From Monosporascus cannonballus (lineage: Eukaryota > Ascomycota > Sordariomycetes > Xylariales), in the NCBI GenBank assembly GCA_004154925.1, contig QJNS01000151.1:1-64000 (forward strand): 64,000 bases of DNA, written 5' to 3'. The notes beneath the pieces were generated by a model. The model searched no databases. It saw nothing but the letters and a program-made list of their open reading frames with translations, and was not told the DNA's origin. Made by a program: the position numbers and the translations under genes. Below are positions 1 to 9,983 of the stretch, piece by piece (within the stretch, counting starts at the first letter, position 1; each line of letters begins with the position of its first letter).

Positions 1-354
1 AAAAATCCCCCCCCCCCCCCGCAATTGACATCTAGCTTCTAGCGCGTCATCCCGGAACAGGCCCCCAGCCCTGCTGCACCTTGCCCAGCTTCGTTATTAA
101 CCATTCCCGTATATTTGTCTTAGCGGCAGATCTTGTCTGGATTTTGTCAGCTACCGGTGAAAATGGAGAATGCGGCCAATTGCATGATCGGAGCCGGAAA
201 CGTTCGACTGATTCCCGTGCTCAACCCCCCACTTTTCCTCTCCTACGCCATTTTCTTGCTCCCCAATCACATGACAACAGTCGATTTCCAACACGCACGC
301 CAGCCAGCCAGACATTAGTTACTCGGGCTGGATAGGGCTTGGTGAGGGTGAAGG
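1..354. other. Upstream region of the cytochrome b5-domain gene
   Basis: No coding region is supported here. A run of 14 C bases lies near the left edge (about 7-20). The rest is the mixed-composition 5' flank of the + strand gene that starts at 355. I could not identify a TATA box or other defined site with confidence. Confidence 0.5.
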
Positions 355-1548
355 ATGGCATTAATAGGAATATCCCTCATACTGGCATCCGTCATCTACG
401 TCGCCATACGGAGACCGCCCTTAATAGAGACGCTGCTGGCGCTATGGCGCGGTGACCCCAAGATCGAGCAACCTCCGACCACGCGGACACCACCGCCATC
501 GTCGTCGTCGTCAGGTCCGCGGAGTCAATCCGGAGACGATGGACAGGCGGGCGAGCCTGTTCCGGATGCTTCCGCGACGTCTTCTACGCCGGCGATAGTA
601 GTGGGAGCAGACACTGGAGAAACCAGCCACAGGGCCGCGATGCATCCCTCGCCTCTACCGCCGCCGGCGGTAATAAGGAAGGAGAACGGCAGCGCATCGT
701 GCGCCGCCGAATGCTCGCCGCAGACGACGCCGAAGGCCTCGGCGACGCAGATCAACGACAGCGGCGTGCCGACCTTCACGCTGTCACCGGAGCCGCCTGC
801 GTCGGCGGCAGCGGTGGCGCGCTCGCAATCCGTATCGTCATCATCGTCATCCCCACCGTCCATCTCCTCCTCCACCACCGCTACAGCTACGACTACAAAT
901 GCGTCTTTGCCCTCGCTCTCGGGCGCTCCTTCCTCCGCGCCGCCGTTGGCAGCAGTCGTGGGCTCAGCGTCGTCATCGATGCTCATGCCCCCGCCACCAG
1001 CGCGGCCCCCGACCCTAGCGCCCCTCTCCAGCTCCGGATCCGCAGCAACCCCCGGCCGCGCCCCGGGACGCACATCACAAGCCCAGCTCGCGCGCCAACC
1101 GGGCTCGTCGACCCTCGCGCCGCCGCCCACGCACAGCGCGAAGCCGACAAAGCCGTCGCGCAAGGTGACGTTGGAGCCGGGGTGCTCGCCGCTGGACTGG
1201 GCGCGGCTCGCGCAGAGCCCGACGTCGGACCTGCGGGGCCTGCCCCCGGGCACGCCGTACCTGCGGGTGCCGCCCTCGCTGCTGAAGAGGCAGAACGGGC
1301 GCCGGGGTCGCGACGCCTGGTCGGTGCTGGGCGGGCGCGTCTACAACATCACGCCCTACCTGCGGTTCCACCCGGGCGGCGAGGCCGAGCTGCTGCGCGG
1401 CGCCGGGCGCGACGGCACGAGGCTGTTCGGCGAGGTGCACCCCTGGGTCAACTACGAGGCCATGCTCGCGAGCTGTCTCGTCGGCGTCCTCGTCGCCGAG
1501 GGCGAGGAAGGGGGCGCCGGGGGTGCGGAGATGGAGGAGATGGATTGA
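355..1548 (+). CDS. Membrane-anchored cytochrome b5-like heme-binding domain protein (Irc21-type)
   Basis: A 397-residue protein in one open frame. Residues about 3-19 form a hydrophobic N-terminal segment, probably a membrane anchor or signal anchor. Residues about 35-270 are Ser/Pro/Thr/Ala-rich and probably disordered. The C-terminal part (about 275-385) is a cytochrome b5-like heme/steroid-binding domain. It opens with an SPLDW motif and contains the axial-ligand motif HPGG at 339-342, and a second candidate heme histidine at 362 within GEVHPW, 23 residues later, which is the family spacing. Proteins of this layout (yeast Irc21, N-terminal domain of NCB5OR) are electron carriers; the partner cannot be read here. 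The C-terminal tail is Gly/Glu-rich. The start was chosen because the hydrophobic segment follows it directly. High GC3 in the b5 domain supports real coding. The gene converges on NBS1. Confidence 0.82.
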   Translation: MALIGISLILASVIYVAIRRPPLIETLLALWRGDPKIEQPPTTRTPPPSSSSSGPRSQSGDDGQAGEPVPDASATSSTPAIVVGADTGETSHRAAMHPSPLPPPAVIRKENGSASCAAECSPQTTPKASATQINDSGVPTFTLSPEPPASAAAVARSQSVSSSSSSPPSISSSTTATATTTNASLPSLSGAPSSAPPLAAVVGSASSSMLMPPPPARPPTLAPLSSSGSAATPGRAPGRTSQAQLARQPGSSTLAPPPTHSAKPTKPSRKVTLEPGCSPLDWARLAQSPTSDLRGLPPGTPYLRVPPSLLKRQNGRRGRDAWSVLGGRVYNITPYLRFHPGGEAELLRGAGRDGTRLFGEVHPWVNYEAMLASCLVGVLVAEGEEGGAGGAEMEEMD

Positions 1549-2204
1549 TTGATCAACTCTCTCAGGGACGGGGTGGGGGGCTCTTGTGAGTGAAGCGATC
1601 CGATGTGGGCGATGGCGGTACGAGGAATTGGGGGTATGGTCCTAGATAGATGGAGGTAGAGCGCGAGCGAGCGGGGACGCCGCAGTGAAGTGGTGGCGGT
1701 GGCGGTGGCGGTGATGTCGTCGCTTGGGTGCATCGCGGTCTTTTTACATTATTCTGTAGCATAGCATAGCATAATATACCGGGAACAATAGACTGGGTCG
1801 GGTTGGGTACGGTAGGTAGGACGGGTCAGCAGATTTACGGGTCCCGCCGGCTTTCACGCTAGAGGGGGATTGGGAAGTCTAGTTACGTCCGTCGGAGCAA
1901 CGGTCAGGATCCCGATCGCGCTTATTAGGTGGTCGGTCTAGTTCTTCGTTCATAAAGCACGTGTATGAAGAGATAAGGCAGTGATACCCGCATAGCTAGT
2001 TAAGTCGTCCCATCGTCTACGTATATCTCGTCCACAAGCGCGCGCCCGCATTCCCAGCTCCTTTTCGCATGGCGCTCAGTCCTGTCTGTCTGTGTCTACT
2101 GTGTCTACCAACCCCCGCACCCAAGCGAAGCGTCTGGCACACAGACGGAACTGAAACGCGCAAATAATAGGTAGCCGTAATACCTGCGAGTTCCTCCTCC
2201 ATCC
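1549..2204. other. Convergent intergenic region
   Basis: No gene is supported. The region is shared 3' flank of the + strand b5-domain gene and the - strand NBS1. It contains short simple repeats: a TAGCA run near 1758-1772 and a GTCTGTCTGTGTCTACTGTG tract near 2080. Poly(A) signals for both genes should lie here, but none can be assigned securely. Confidence 0.5.
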
Positions 2205-4996
2205 TCACCGCCTCCCAAACCTGAACCGCAGCTCGTCCTCGCTCTCCTCGTCGCCGTCGCTATCGCCCCCGATGGAGATGATCTTGGGCCGCTTGGGCGG
2301 CTTCTCCCTCGCCGCGGGCGATGCGGGCGCCGGTCTCTTGCCCGTCGACGCCGACGCCGACCCCGCTGCTCGCGACGACTGCGTTCTCGGCCGTTGCTGC
2401 TGCATGCTCGGCGTACTGCCCGCCGTGCGTTGCGTGCGCTGCGTGGTCTGCTGCGTCGACGTCCTGGTGCTCCGCGTCCTGGGCGCCGAGTTGACTATAA
2501 GATCTTGGTCTTCTTCGTCTTCGTCTCGGTCCGCGTTAAGGGCGTGAGGGTCGTGGTCGTCGAGCATGTCTCGATCCTCATCCTCGCTGCTGTCTGCCGG
2601 CGCGGGCGCCGCGGTGCGCTTGGAGCTATCCTCCAACCCCCTGGCCGAGGCGCCGCTGCTGGTCCGCGCATGGCTTGCTCCACCGGCGGCCTGACTCCGT
2701 CCCTGCCCCGTGCTCTGGCTGCGGCTGTGCGAGCGCGCCTGTTGACTCGCCATCTTCTTGGCTCGCGTCTGGCTGTCGTCCTCGAGCCAGTAATCGTCGC
2801 CGATGCCGTGCGACTTGGGCTGGACCTCCTCGATGGGGACGATGATGCGCTGCGGCGCTCGCCCCCGCGCCGCGCCGCGCTGCTGAAACTTCTTGAAGTT
2901 CTTACGCCCGTTCCAGGCTGGGTCCCAGCGGCCCTCGGCGATGTCGCGCTCTCGGGTCCGCGTGCCAGGTGCCGGGGCCTGCCGCAGCTCCATCGGTTCT
3001 GCAATCTGCATGCGTCGGATCTCCGCGAGGTCGAGGCCCTCGGGCACTCTGGCCAGCTCCTCGCGCTCGGCCTTGGCGCGCGCTTCAGCTTTTTCGCGGT
3101 GTTGCCGCGCTAGGTCCAGGACGTCAATCTCTTTCTTGATTTTGGATGTTCTGGCTGGGAGTTTCTTCGGTTCCTCCGGCGGTGGCGTCGGTGTCCGCTG
3201 TGTAGGGACCGGGTCCTCCCCTGCAGCGATCCGGCGTCGCTTGACCTGTGCCGCAGTTGGCGCGATTCCGTCCATTACTTCTTCGGGGTCGGGAACTGAC
3301 GGCGCTGGTCGTTTCCGCTGGGACTGTCGAGTGTTGCGCATGAGCTCCTCCAGCTCTGGAGACCCGACATTTTGAGAGACGAACAGGCCTTCCTCCTGCG
3401 ACGGTTCTGGGTTGACTGCGAACGATGCTGGCGCGGGAGCAGTTACCGGGTCATCTTCGTCGTCGAGCGTGACACCGAAGCCCCTGAACCGACTCCTAGC
3501 TGCTCCTCTCTGTCTCCTCCTAAGCAGCGGCTGCGATGGTTCAGCTGGCTGCTGCTCATCTAGGTCCATCGCTCCTGGGGCTGATGTTGATGTTTGCCCG
3601 GTTTGGGAACTCCGCTGCTGCTCCGGTTCTTCCTCGAGTGGTCTGCGGAGTCCACTGGCGTCATTGCTAATGATTGCGGGAAGGAAATCCCTCTGGCTGA
3701 CAAGGCGCTGATCTAGACGGAGCGAGACGGTTGTGTAGAACTGAGAATACCAATCCAGGCTCTCTGAGTTTATGGGCATATACTGGACCACGACCACCCC
3801 CTTCCCCTCGCTTCCGTCTTCGAATTCCCCTAAACCCTTTTCGCCGGCGACTCCTTTCACGTATCGGATGAAATCGTCAATCTGCGTCTCTCCCGGGACG
3901 ACCTCTTTGAGAAGAGCTTTGCCCTTACCGCTCGTGATAGCCCCTAGCAAGGATTCGTATTGTTTCCTTTCGTAGAACACGAATGTGTAGCCATCAAATA
4001 TCTCAGCACGCGCCGGGTTGGGTGCGAATTCCTCGCTGGGGATGGGAGCAGCCTCGTCGCCTGCGGGAGGAAGAAACTGGAGGGCGTCGGGCCAGTTCCC
4101 ATCAAAATCTGCTTCTAGCGGACTCCTCTCGACCCCGTCACTAACATTCTCAGGTGCAGCTGCGGCTAATATGGTGTTCACAAATCCGTCGTTAACTATG
4201 TAATTGCCGTTGATCAAAGCCCGTAATCCTTTTGCCGTGTTGCGCTTTTTCGAGACGATATGCGTGGTATATCGGTTATCATACTCGCTCAGGTACTTAA
4301 TGTCCAGTTGTTCGAGGCTCTGCTGAAGCTTGGCTAACGGGTTGGCTCGAAGTTCCTTGCTCGTGAAAGAATAACTAAGGACTACCGGAAACCAAGTGAT
4401 CCTTACAAGCTGGTCAGCAATCGCTAACCAGCTCAGCATGTATGTGGTATAGGGGTGGCAGTACTTGAATTTGGCTTGGAATGAGCCCATCTGCAATGTA
4501 TTAACTGGTTCGGTGAGAACGAATTTGTCGCCCTTAATCTTCAAATCGTTCACCCTGGTGCCCATCTTCGAGCCGAGATCTTCGACGGTAACCCGTGAGC
4601 GACTTGATGGTCTACCCTGTTTTCGTTTCGGTAAGAGAACGCATCTACAAAGCATCCAGATTTGTCTTTGCCTGACTCACCCCATCTCCCTCGGCGACCT
4701 CGTCGACTTGGATGATGCAATGCTTTCTCGATACCGACTTGAGGGCGGCGGGGTCTCCTTTGAGCGCAAGCTGTCCCACTATCTTAGCATTAGTTATTCT
4801 GTAGTGCTTCGGGGAAAGTATCGCGCTCTTACGTTCGGCGACGGTTCTACCAAAGAGGTATCGTTTTCCCGGCCGTAGCCATAGTCGCTTGCCTGCGCAG
4901 GGAGGGCCCAGTTAGCACGCACTTCCAGACCGGATGGAATGATGGTGTGTTTTTCTAACCTTCGAAGGCCTCGCCTTCGTTCTCCAAGATCCACAT
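2205..4996 (-). CDS. NBS1: NBS1/Xrs2-type subunit of the MRE11-RAD50-NBS1 DNA repair complex
   Basis: Nuclear scaffold of the MRN complex in double-strand-break repair and Tel1/ATM activation. I read four exons on the - strand: 4996-4960, 4892-4681, 4616-4465 and 4401-2205, giving 865 residues. Introns 1 and 2 have GTTAGA/GTGAGT donors, and intron 1 has a TGCTAAC branch site. Intron 3 (4464-4402, 63 nt, GTACTG..TAAG, branch GCTGAC) keeps the frame open. Its removal joins the end of the FHA domain directly to the ITWFPVVLSYSF segment opening BRCT1. Domains: FHA about 20-125 (GRT and SRKH phosphopeptide-loop motifs, then LGSKMGTRVN), BRCT1 about 135-215, BRCT2 about 266-374, then a long low-complexity region. 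A Mre11-binding type motif KNFKKF lies near 634-639, with DYWLEDD near 670. The extreme C-terminus is acidic and ends in an FRF motif, as in the Tel1/ATM-binding tail. The start ATG (MWILENEGEAFEG) matches the family N-terminus. It appears intact. Confidence 0.93.
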
Positions 4997-5741
4997 TATC
5001 GTTAGTGAAAGTTACTTAGAATCGGTGGGGTCGTGGTTCTACGCCCGCAACTTCATGGCGAGGACTCGACCCGAAGGGTGTTGATGTAATGTCGTAAAGT
5101 TTAGTCTAAGTACGGATGTTAGCAGGGGATTGGTACTTACGTAGGCGCTTGTGGGGAATCTTCATGTCCTAGAAAACTGGGGCAGAAACGCGAAAGGTGC
5201 GCCTGGTCACCTGCCTGCTCTTGGCGGTAACATTCTTTATTGCACTGCACATGCATGTCTCGGGGTAATCGTTGTCGGGGCAGTATCTATTTACACGAGA
5301 CGCCGTTCTCATCCATCACCGGGCATTGACCATGGGTATTCATTCGGAACTTTTACCATCTACAAGCGAATTAGCCATGACTACATGAGCTGCTGTGCCC
5401 ACCGTATACGCTTTGAATTAGAAGCGGGATTCCTGTCAATTTCTTGAATGTCGAGGTGTAGGTGCCCGTATGGAGACAGAGTGCACGGACACCGCGTTTG
5501 TATACCCCGTCTGATAGGGGGTAATAGTGAACGATGCAGCTGGGCAACTCCAGAGTCCACAACTATGCTACTCGCCTATATGGGTAGGGGAATCCACATA
5601 TCTGTTCAATCTCTCCGACGGATACCGATATATTATAGGTAACCTAGCTACGACCGGCATCCAAATATGTCATTTAACGAGATAAAGCCATAAGTACTCT
5701 ATATAACCCTTTTTACGGGCAATAGCTGAAAGAGTTCCCTG
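4997..5741. other. NBS1 5' flank, no supported gene
   Basis: Promoter side of NBS1. Short open frames exist on both strands, but none shows a recognisable domain or motif or convincing codon use. Composition is intermediate between the left-hand genes and the AT-rich block. I see nothing else I can support. Confidence 0.5.
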
Positions 5742-6662
5742 GCGGACATAGGCCCCGAGGAGCACTGGGTCTCGCCCTCCTGAGCCTAAATATCACGAGT
5801 CCCGTCCTTCGAGTCACAGGTAGGAACGTGTCCGCGGACCTCCAGGAGATCGGCCACCGACGCCTCGCCAACATGGGAGTCGGCGATATCGAGATACAGG
5901 CTCTATCACGGCCGGGCATCCGGCGGCAATGGACAGGCCTTCGATCACACGTCAGTCGAACGACCAGTTGGCAGCCGCCATCGCGCCCTACCGCAGCCGC
6001 TTCAGGCGTGGGCCTCCCTCCCTATGACCCTGCCGGGAGAACGCGGTCAGGGAGCTTGAGCGCGTGGTCACGGAGCTCGGGTGCCTGGGCGCGCTGATTG
6101 ACAACCACCTCGACAACGGCACGTTCTACGAGGGGCCGGCGTTCCGGGTCTTCTGGGCGAATACTCAGGAATTAGATGTCCCCGAGTGCATCCATCCGAC
6201 CGTACCCGAAGACCGCACAGTCTTCGCATCAACCAGGGGCCCTACGCGCCGGTTGGCGACCGGGGGTACCCCGGCCCCTTTAACTTCCCGTGGAGCATAG
6301 CGGCGAACCTGGCCACCGGGGCATGGGGCTGGCATGCGGACATCGGGCCGCATTTCCTGGGGCTCTAAGGCGCGGGCATGTTCGAGGAGTTTCCCCGTCT
6401 CAAGGTAGTGCTCGGCCACATGTGCGAGATGCTCTCCTTCATACCCGAACGCGTCGATGGGATACTTTCGCCGCGCAGTATCGGGACGCGCTGCCCTGCT
6501 GGAAGTGTACAAACGATATATCAGGATTACGACGTCCGGATTCTTTAGCGTGAACACGATGGCGACGATATTACACAACACGCTTTTGATAGGATCATGT
6601 ACAGCTTGGATTATCCCTGCTGTACAATGTTCAGAGGACGGAATTTAATAGGGAACTGAGAG
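5742..6662 (+). pseudogene. Amidohydrolase-2 family (2,3-dihydroxybenzoate decarboxylase-like) pseudogene
   Basis: Fragments of one metal-dependent amidohydrolase can be read in order across several frames. They are the N-terminal EEHW motif (about 5752), a segment with EIGHRRLANM (5843-5872), RQSNDQLAAAIAPY (from about 5952), and ELERVVTELGCLGALIDN (6052-6105). Then come FYEGPAFRVFW (6125-6157), the metal-site region GAWGWHADIGPHFL (about 6322-6360), FEEFPRLKVVLGHM (about 6379-6420), RITTSGFFS (6520-6549), and finally DRIMYSLDYP (6573-6609) carrying the catalytic-type Asp. This order matches gamma-resorcylate/2,3-dihydroxybenzoate decarboxylase-like proteins, which act on small aromatic acids. 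At least four frame changes plus stops break it, so it is not functional. It lies just upstream of a broken oxidoreductase on the same strand. Confidence 0.8.
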
Positions 6663-6728
6663 AAGACTATCCACTCGCGCCCTTTGAAGTTAACCAAAAG
6701 CGTTTCGGAAGGCCTATTAGATATAGCG

Positions 6729-7593
6729 CAATATAGCGGGGATAGCGAACAATCCTAAACGGATCTGCTTAAGCGACATAATATAGAGGCTATTATTATT
6801 CCCCTGCCCATCCCTAACTAACCTGAATTCATCACGAAGGCCTTAGATGCAGACAAGCATCTTCTTGCTAAGAAGCCGTGGCAAAAGATATCGCGACCGG
6901 CAAGGAGCTGGTCAAGTATTACCGCGACTTAGCCCCTTGCAAGAAGGTCGCCTTTAGTATCGCCGAGCAGTTAGATACCTGAACTCGTATTTGCATGCTT
7001 CTAAGGAGACTGCCAAGTTGGACAAGGTGCTAGGTATACAACACCGTCTGCATTTTACCGTCAGCCTGGGTAGCGAATGCATCGAGACTCCCTCGCGGAA
7101 GGTTCCCCAGTATCAGGGTCGCTTCCTGCTCGATAGCGGCGTGCATTAAACCGCCGCGCTAAGGCTGTTACTCAAAGGCGGCGGTATCAAAGTTAAGAGT
7201 GTCGCCGCCCAGACGGTGCACGTGAGGGAGTGGCTGCCACCAGTGGACACGGTCGACGCGGCGTTAAAGCTAGATGATGGAGCAACAGATTTCTTAAGTA
7301 AAAGTTTCGGTAGCCCCTTCGATGATTCGGAGACCGCGGTTGCGGGTGAGAAGGACACCGTTTCTGTGGATGGGAATGGCGGCGTAACGGTTAAGAAGGA
7401 TGCCGAGAAGGAGTGAAGCAGAATGGAGAAGACAAATAAGGGGGTTAGTGTGGCGACTAAGGTTTGGGCTTGGGCCAGGAGTACCAAGAAGGGAAAGCCG
7501 GGTAAATAGCGGAGTCCCTAAGAGGCTTTGGCAGATTTGGAATTGCTGGAGGCTTTGTTAGAGAGTGGGGAGAAGGAAAGAAGTCCCGTTAAG
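6729..7593 (+). pseudogene. Gfo/Idh/MocA-family NAD(P)-dependent oxidoreductase pseudogene
   Basis: Readable pieces in family order: LLKRHNIEAIIIPLPIPN (6765-6818), then a TAA where Gln is expected, PEFITKALDADKHLLAKKP (6822-6878), GKELVKYYRDLAPCKKVAFS (6901-6960), HASKETAKLDKVLG (6996-7037), HRLHFTVSLGSE (7042-7077), GRFLLDSGVHY-like remnants (about 7117-7150), VREWLPPVDTVDAALKL (7222-7272), and SFGSPFDDSETAVAGE (7306-7350). A C-terminal ADLELLEALLESGEK segment lies near 7530-7574. The AKKP stretch corresponds to the family's conserved (A)EKP active-site motif, with the Glu codon changed to Lys. The N-terminal Rossmann glycine motif is missing. Frameshifts near 6880 and 6970, plus stops, disable it. 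The family oxidises or reduces sugars, inositols or dihydrodiols; the substrate here is unknown. Confidence 0.78.
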
Positions 7594-8144
7594 ATAAGTC
7601 CCAGATTTAAGAAAAGTGTGAGGTCCATTCTTATAAGACAGCAGGCGCTTATAGGACATTGAGTTCCCAGGGATCTATGCAATAACTTGCCTCTATGAAA
7701 GAGACGACAAGAGTAATCAAGATATATGATCTGAGGTTTGCGGGACTTATTTGCCTAGCTTCCGATTCGTCGTATTCGTTCGGGAATTACCTGCTATGAA
7801 GACTATGCTTGCGGCACGGATTTCTTATTGTAGAGGTGCTGCCAACCAACCGTTGTGGACCTCCCCCAATACTCCCGCGTCCTCCAGTGCCAGAACACAG
7901 GTGCGATCCCAAAACACAAAACCTGCCCACCTCCACAGCTCTCAATCTTCGTCCGGACTTCGCTCCAAACTCCGTTATTTACACCAGGGAGCAGTGGCGG
8001 GAGCAGGTCCACGCCCCAGCGGTCCCCTTCGTGTCCACCCATTGCCTCCGTCCAACCCCACGGTGCGTCGATTGGTGTCTCTGAGACCCGATTGCATGGG
8101 ATCGTAGGCGGATGGGGGCGACTGGTTTGGAAGTACGACTGATA
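7594..8144. other. No supported gene between pseudogenes
   Basis: Short open frames on both strands, none recognisable. The right part may be 3' flank of the - strand relic that begins near 9121. Confidence 0.4.
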
Positions 8145-9121
8145 CCGATGGCTCGCAGCGAAAAATGTATGTCTCGAGCCCCCGATCTTGCCCCTAGAGG
8201 CATTGAGCTTGCTCACAAGCCGATCTGTCAGCTCAGGGTCCGCCTCAGCAGCCTCGATAATCTTGCGCCGCAGCGCCGACAGCTTCGGGTAGTAATCCCT
8301 CACGTACCAACCTCTTGGGGGCCGGCACTTCCTCGCACGGGTCCGGCGCTGGTGGTGGCCGCGTCAAGCCCGCGGCGCTCAGCATCCCACCACTGCGGCG
8401 TTGGCGGCACACCTTCGTCTGTATTCTCGCAATCGATGAGCACGCGGCATAGTGCGTGCGCAAAGACATCGGCCTGCAATATCTGCTCCAGCTCCCAAGT
8501 CTCGAAGAGGCCAAGAACGCGCGTGGTGAGAAACCCACCGTTGAACGGCGCCGGGCCGGCCCGCCCAGTACATGTTGAGTATCGTCTGACAGCGGACGAA
8601 GGCCTGTGCTAGGTGGTGGCACTCGGTGATGCTGAGCGGCCGGTTGCAGGCTGGCGAGTCGAGCTCCTGCTCGAACTGAGCGAACCTGACATGTACGTAC
8701 ATGTCCACGAAGTAACATATCGTCTAGTTCATGAGTATAATGCAGACAGCTGATTCGTCAGAGATGTCCGTCGCCCAGCGCGCTTTCCCTATCAAGAGAC
8801 GTTCTCTCCAGTCGGCCACCGTCTGCTCCACCCGCGCGTTATACTGTCCATTATCATTATGAAAAGTGAACGGGTTTGCTTCCGTTTGCGCGAGGTTGCC
8901 ATATCTCTCAAAACGGGCCCGAGGTCTCCGGCCCTAACGCGAAGAAGGATGGCCGCCTTCACTGGGACGAAAGCTCGGTATGTATTAGGCGAGGAATGGA
9001 TGAAGGCATGTAGATCCTTCAGAGAGCCAGCTGCCGACATGATCAAAATCAAAACGTCGGTGTTCATTGACTCGAGGCCGTAGGACGGCGCCATCGCTGT
9101 AGGGTGCACGGTGTGGTTCAT
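8145..9121 (-). pseudogene. Broken gene of an uncharacterised fungal (F-box-like) family
   Basis: From the ATG at 9121 the - strand encodes an N-terminal segment with the pattern LESMNTDVLILIMSAAGSL, followed by a segment rich in SSPNTYRAF and LLRVRAGDLGPVLRDM. This resembles the start of large fungal families that open with an F-box-like helical motif. I cannot name it. The frame is lost near 8840. The likely continuation is in another frame (VEQTVADWRERL, about 8829-8794), reaches a TAG near 8728, then reads through FAQFEQELDSPACNRPLSITECHHLAQAFVRCQ in pieces (about 8680-8585). It shifts again near 8560 and ends in RDYYPKLSALRRKIIEAAEA (about 8300-8240). At least two frameshifts and one stop argue for a pseudogene. 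The original function is unknown. Confidence 0.6.
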
Positions 9122-9542
9122 GGCGATATCAGTTGCGGTTGCCCAAAGTGAGTGGATGGAATTAAGAAGTTAAGGAAGCGGAGGCTAACCATGACTTTTA
9201 CTACGTCGTATGGTAAGTTTAATATCCTAGTTAGGTATTTTTACCAATTAACACTAAATTAATAATCGTAGTTTATGTTTGTTATCACGTATAATATGTT
9301 AAAAACTTAGTATATCAAGATTCAACTATTATTGGATTTCTTTTATTCAAACGTTTATATGAATTAAAACCCGAATATAGTGATGGCGTAACGTCTAAGG
9401 TTAGAGGGTACCTGACAGGGATATTAAAATTTGGCCTGATACTTGCCTGATCTCTGACGGGAACTCTGAGATTTAAGACTTGAGAGTGTCCCGCCAGAGA
9501 GTGGGGCCTCACATTTTTCGGCACTTCAGGATCTGACAGGAA
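9122..9542. other. AT-richer gene-free stretch
   Basis: No gene is supported. From about 9390 to 9550 there are several imperfect direct and inverted copies of a CCTGACAGG-like word, for example near 9411, 9456 and 9533. They border the inverted-repeat element that follows and may be part of it. Confidence 0.4.
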
Positions 9543-9820
9543 CCAGGCAGGTCGTGGACAAAATAATTGTCGCACTTTATTTACTCTTACCCCTTTAAAC
9601 TTTGGCAAAATGATATCAATGGAAAAGGCATCTCATATCTTCCTACTTCGAAATATATTATTTAACAGGCCAATGAATAAGCATACTAACCACTGTAGCT
9701 ACAATTTTTTTTCAAGCGTTATGGTTAATTTTATACAGTTTTTGTAAACAGCTGTATCGGAATAAGTTGCTCTGAAGCTGTGTAGGGGTGTGTCAATTAT
9801 TTTGTCCACGACCTGCCAGG
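9543..9820. mobile_element. Short non-coding element with terminal inverted repeats (MITE-like)
   Basis: A 27-base terminal inverted repeat is visible. The left end at 9543-9569 contains GGCAGGTCGTGGACAAAATA and the complementary word lies at 9794-9820, with one mismatch. The 278-bp span contains no coding capacity. The repeat resembles ends of fungal Tc1/mariner-type transposons, but no TA duplication is clear, so the class is an inference. The interior is AT-rich. Confidence 0.65.
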
Positions 9821-9983
9821 TAATGACTTCAAACCATTTTCAATCTATATACCTGAAGTGTAAATGGTACTCTGCTAACCGCATCCCTGAGTCATTGGCG
9901 AAGTCTGCTTTAGATGATCGGCAAGAAAATAATAACAAATAAGAGGAGATTACTTGGTCCCAAGCTGTGTCGTCTTTGTCACA
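9821..9983. other. No supported gene
   Basis: Short spacer between the inverted-repeat element and the end of the - strand pseudogene. Nothing recognisable. Confidence 0.4.

Noticed and set aside
525..1253. Long open frames on - and in another + frame over the b5-domain gene
   Set aside because: They arise from GC-rich low-complexity coding sequence of the real gene; no recognisable domain.
2272..4203. Several + strand open frames opposite NBS1
   Set aside because: Antisense shadows of the NBS1 coding strand, which has clear domains.
4402..4464. Treating the 21 residues between FHA and BRCT1 as coding
   Set aside because: Splice signals and the exact domain junction favour an in-frame intron.
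5151..5447. 98-residue open frame upstream of NBS1
   Set aside because: No motif, homology pattern or neighbour context; likely chance.
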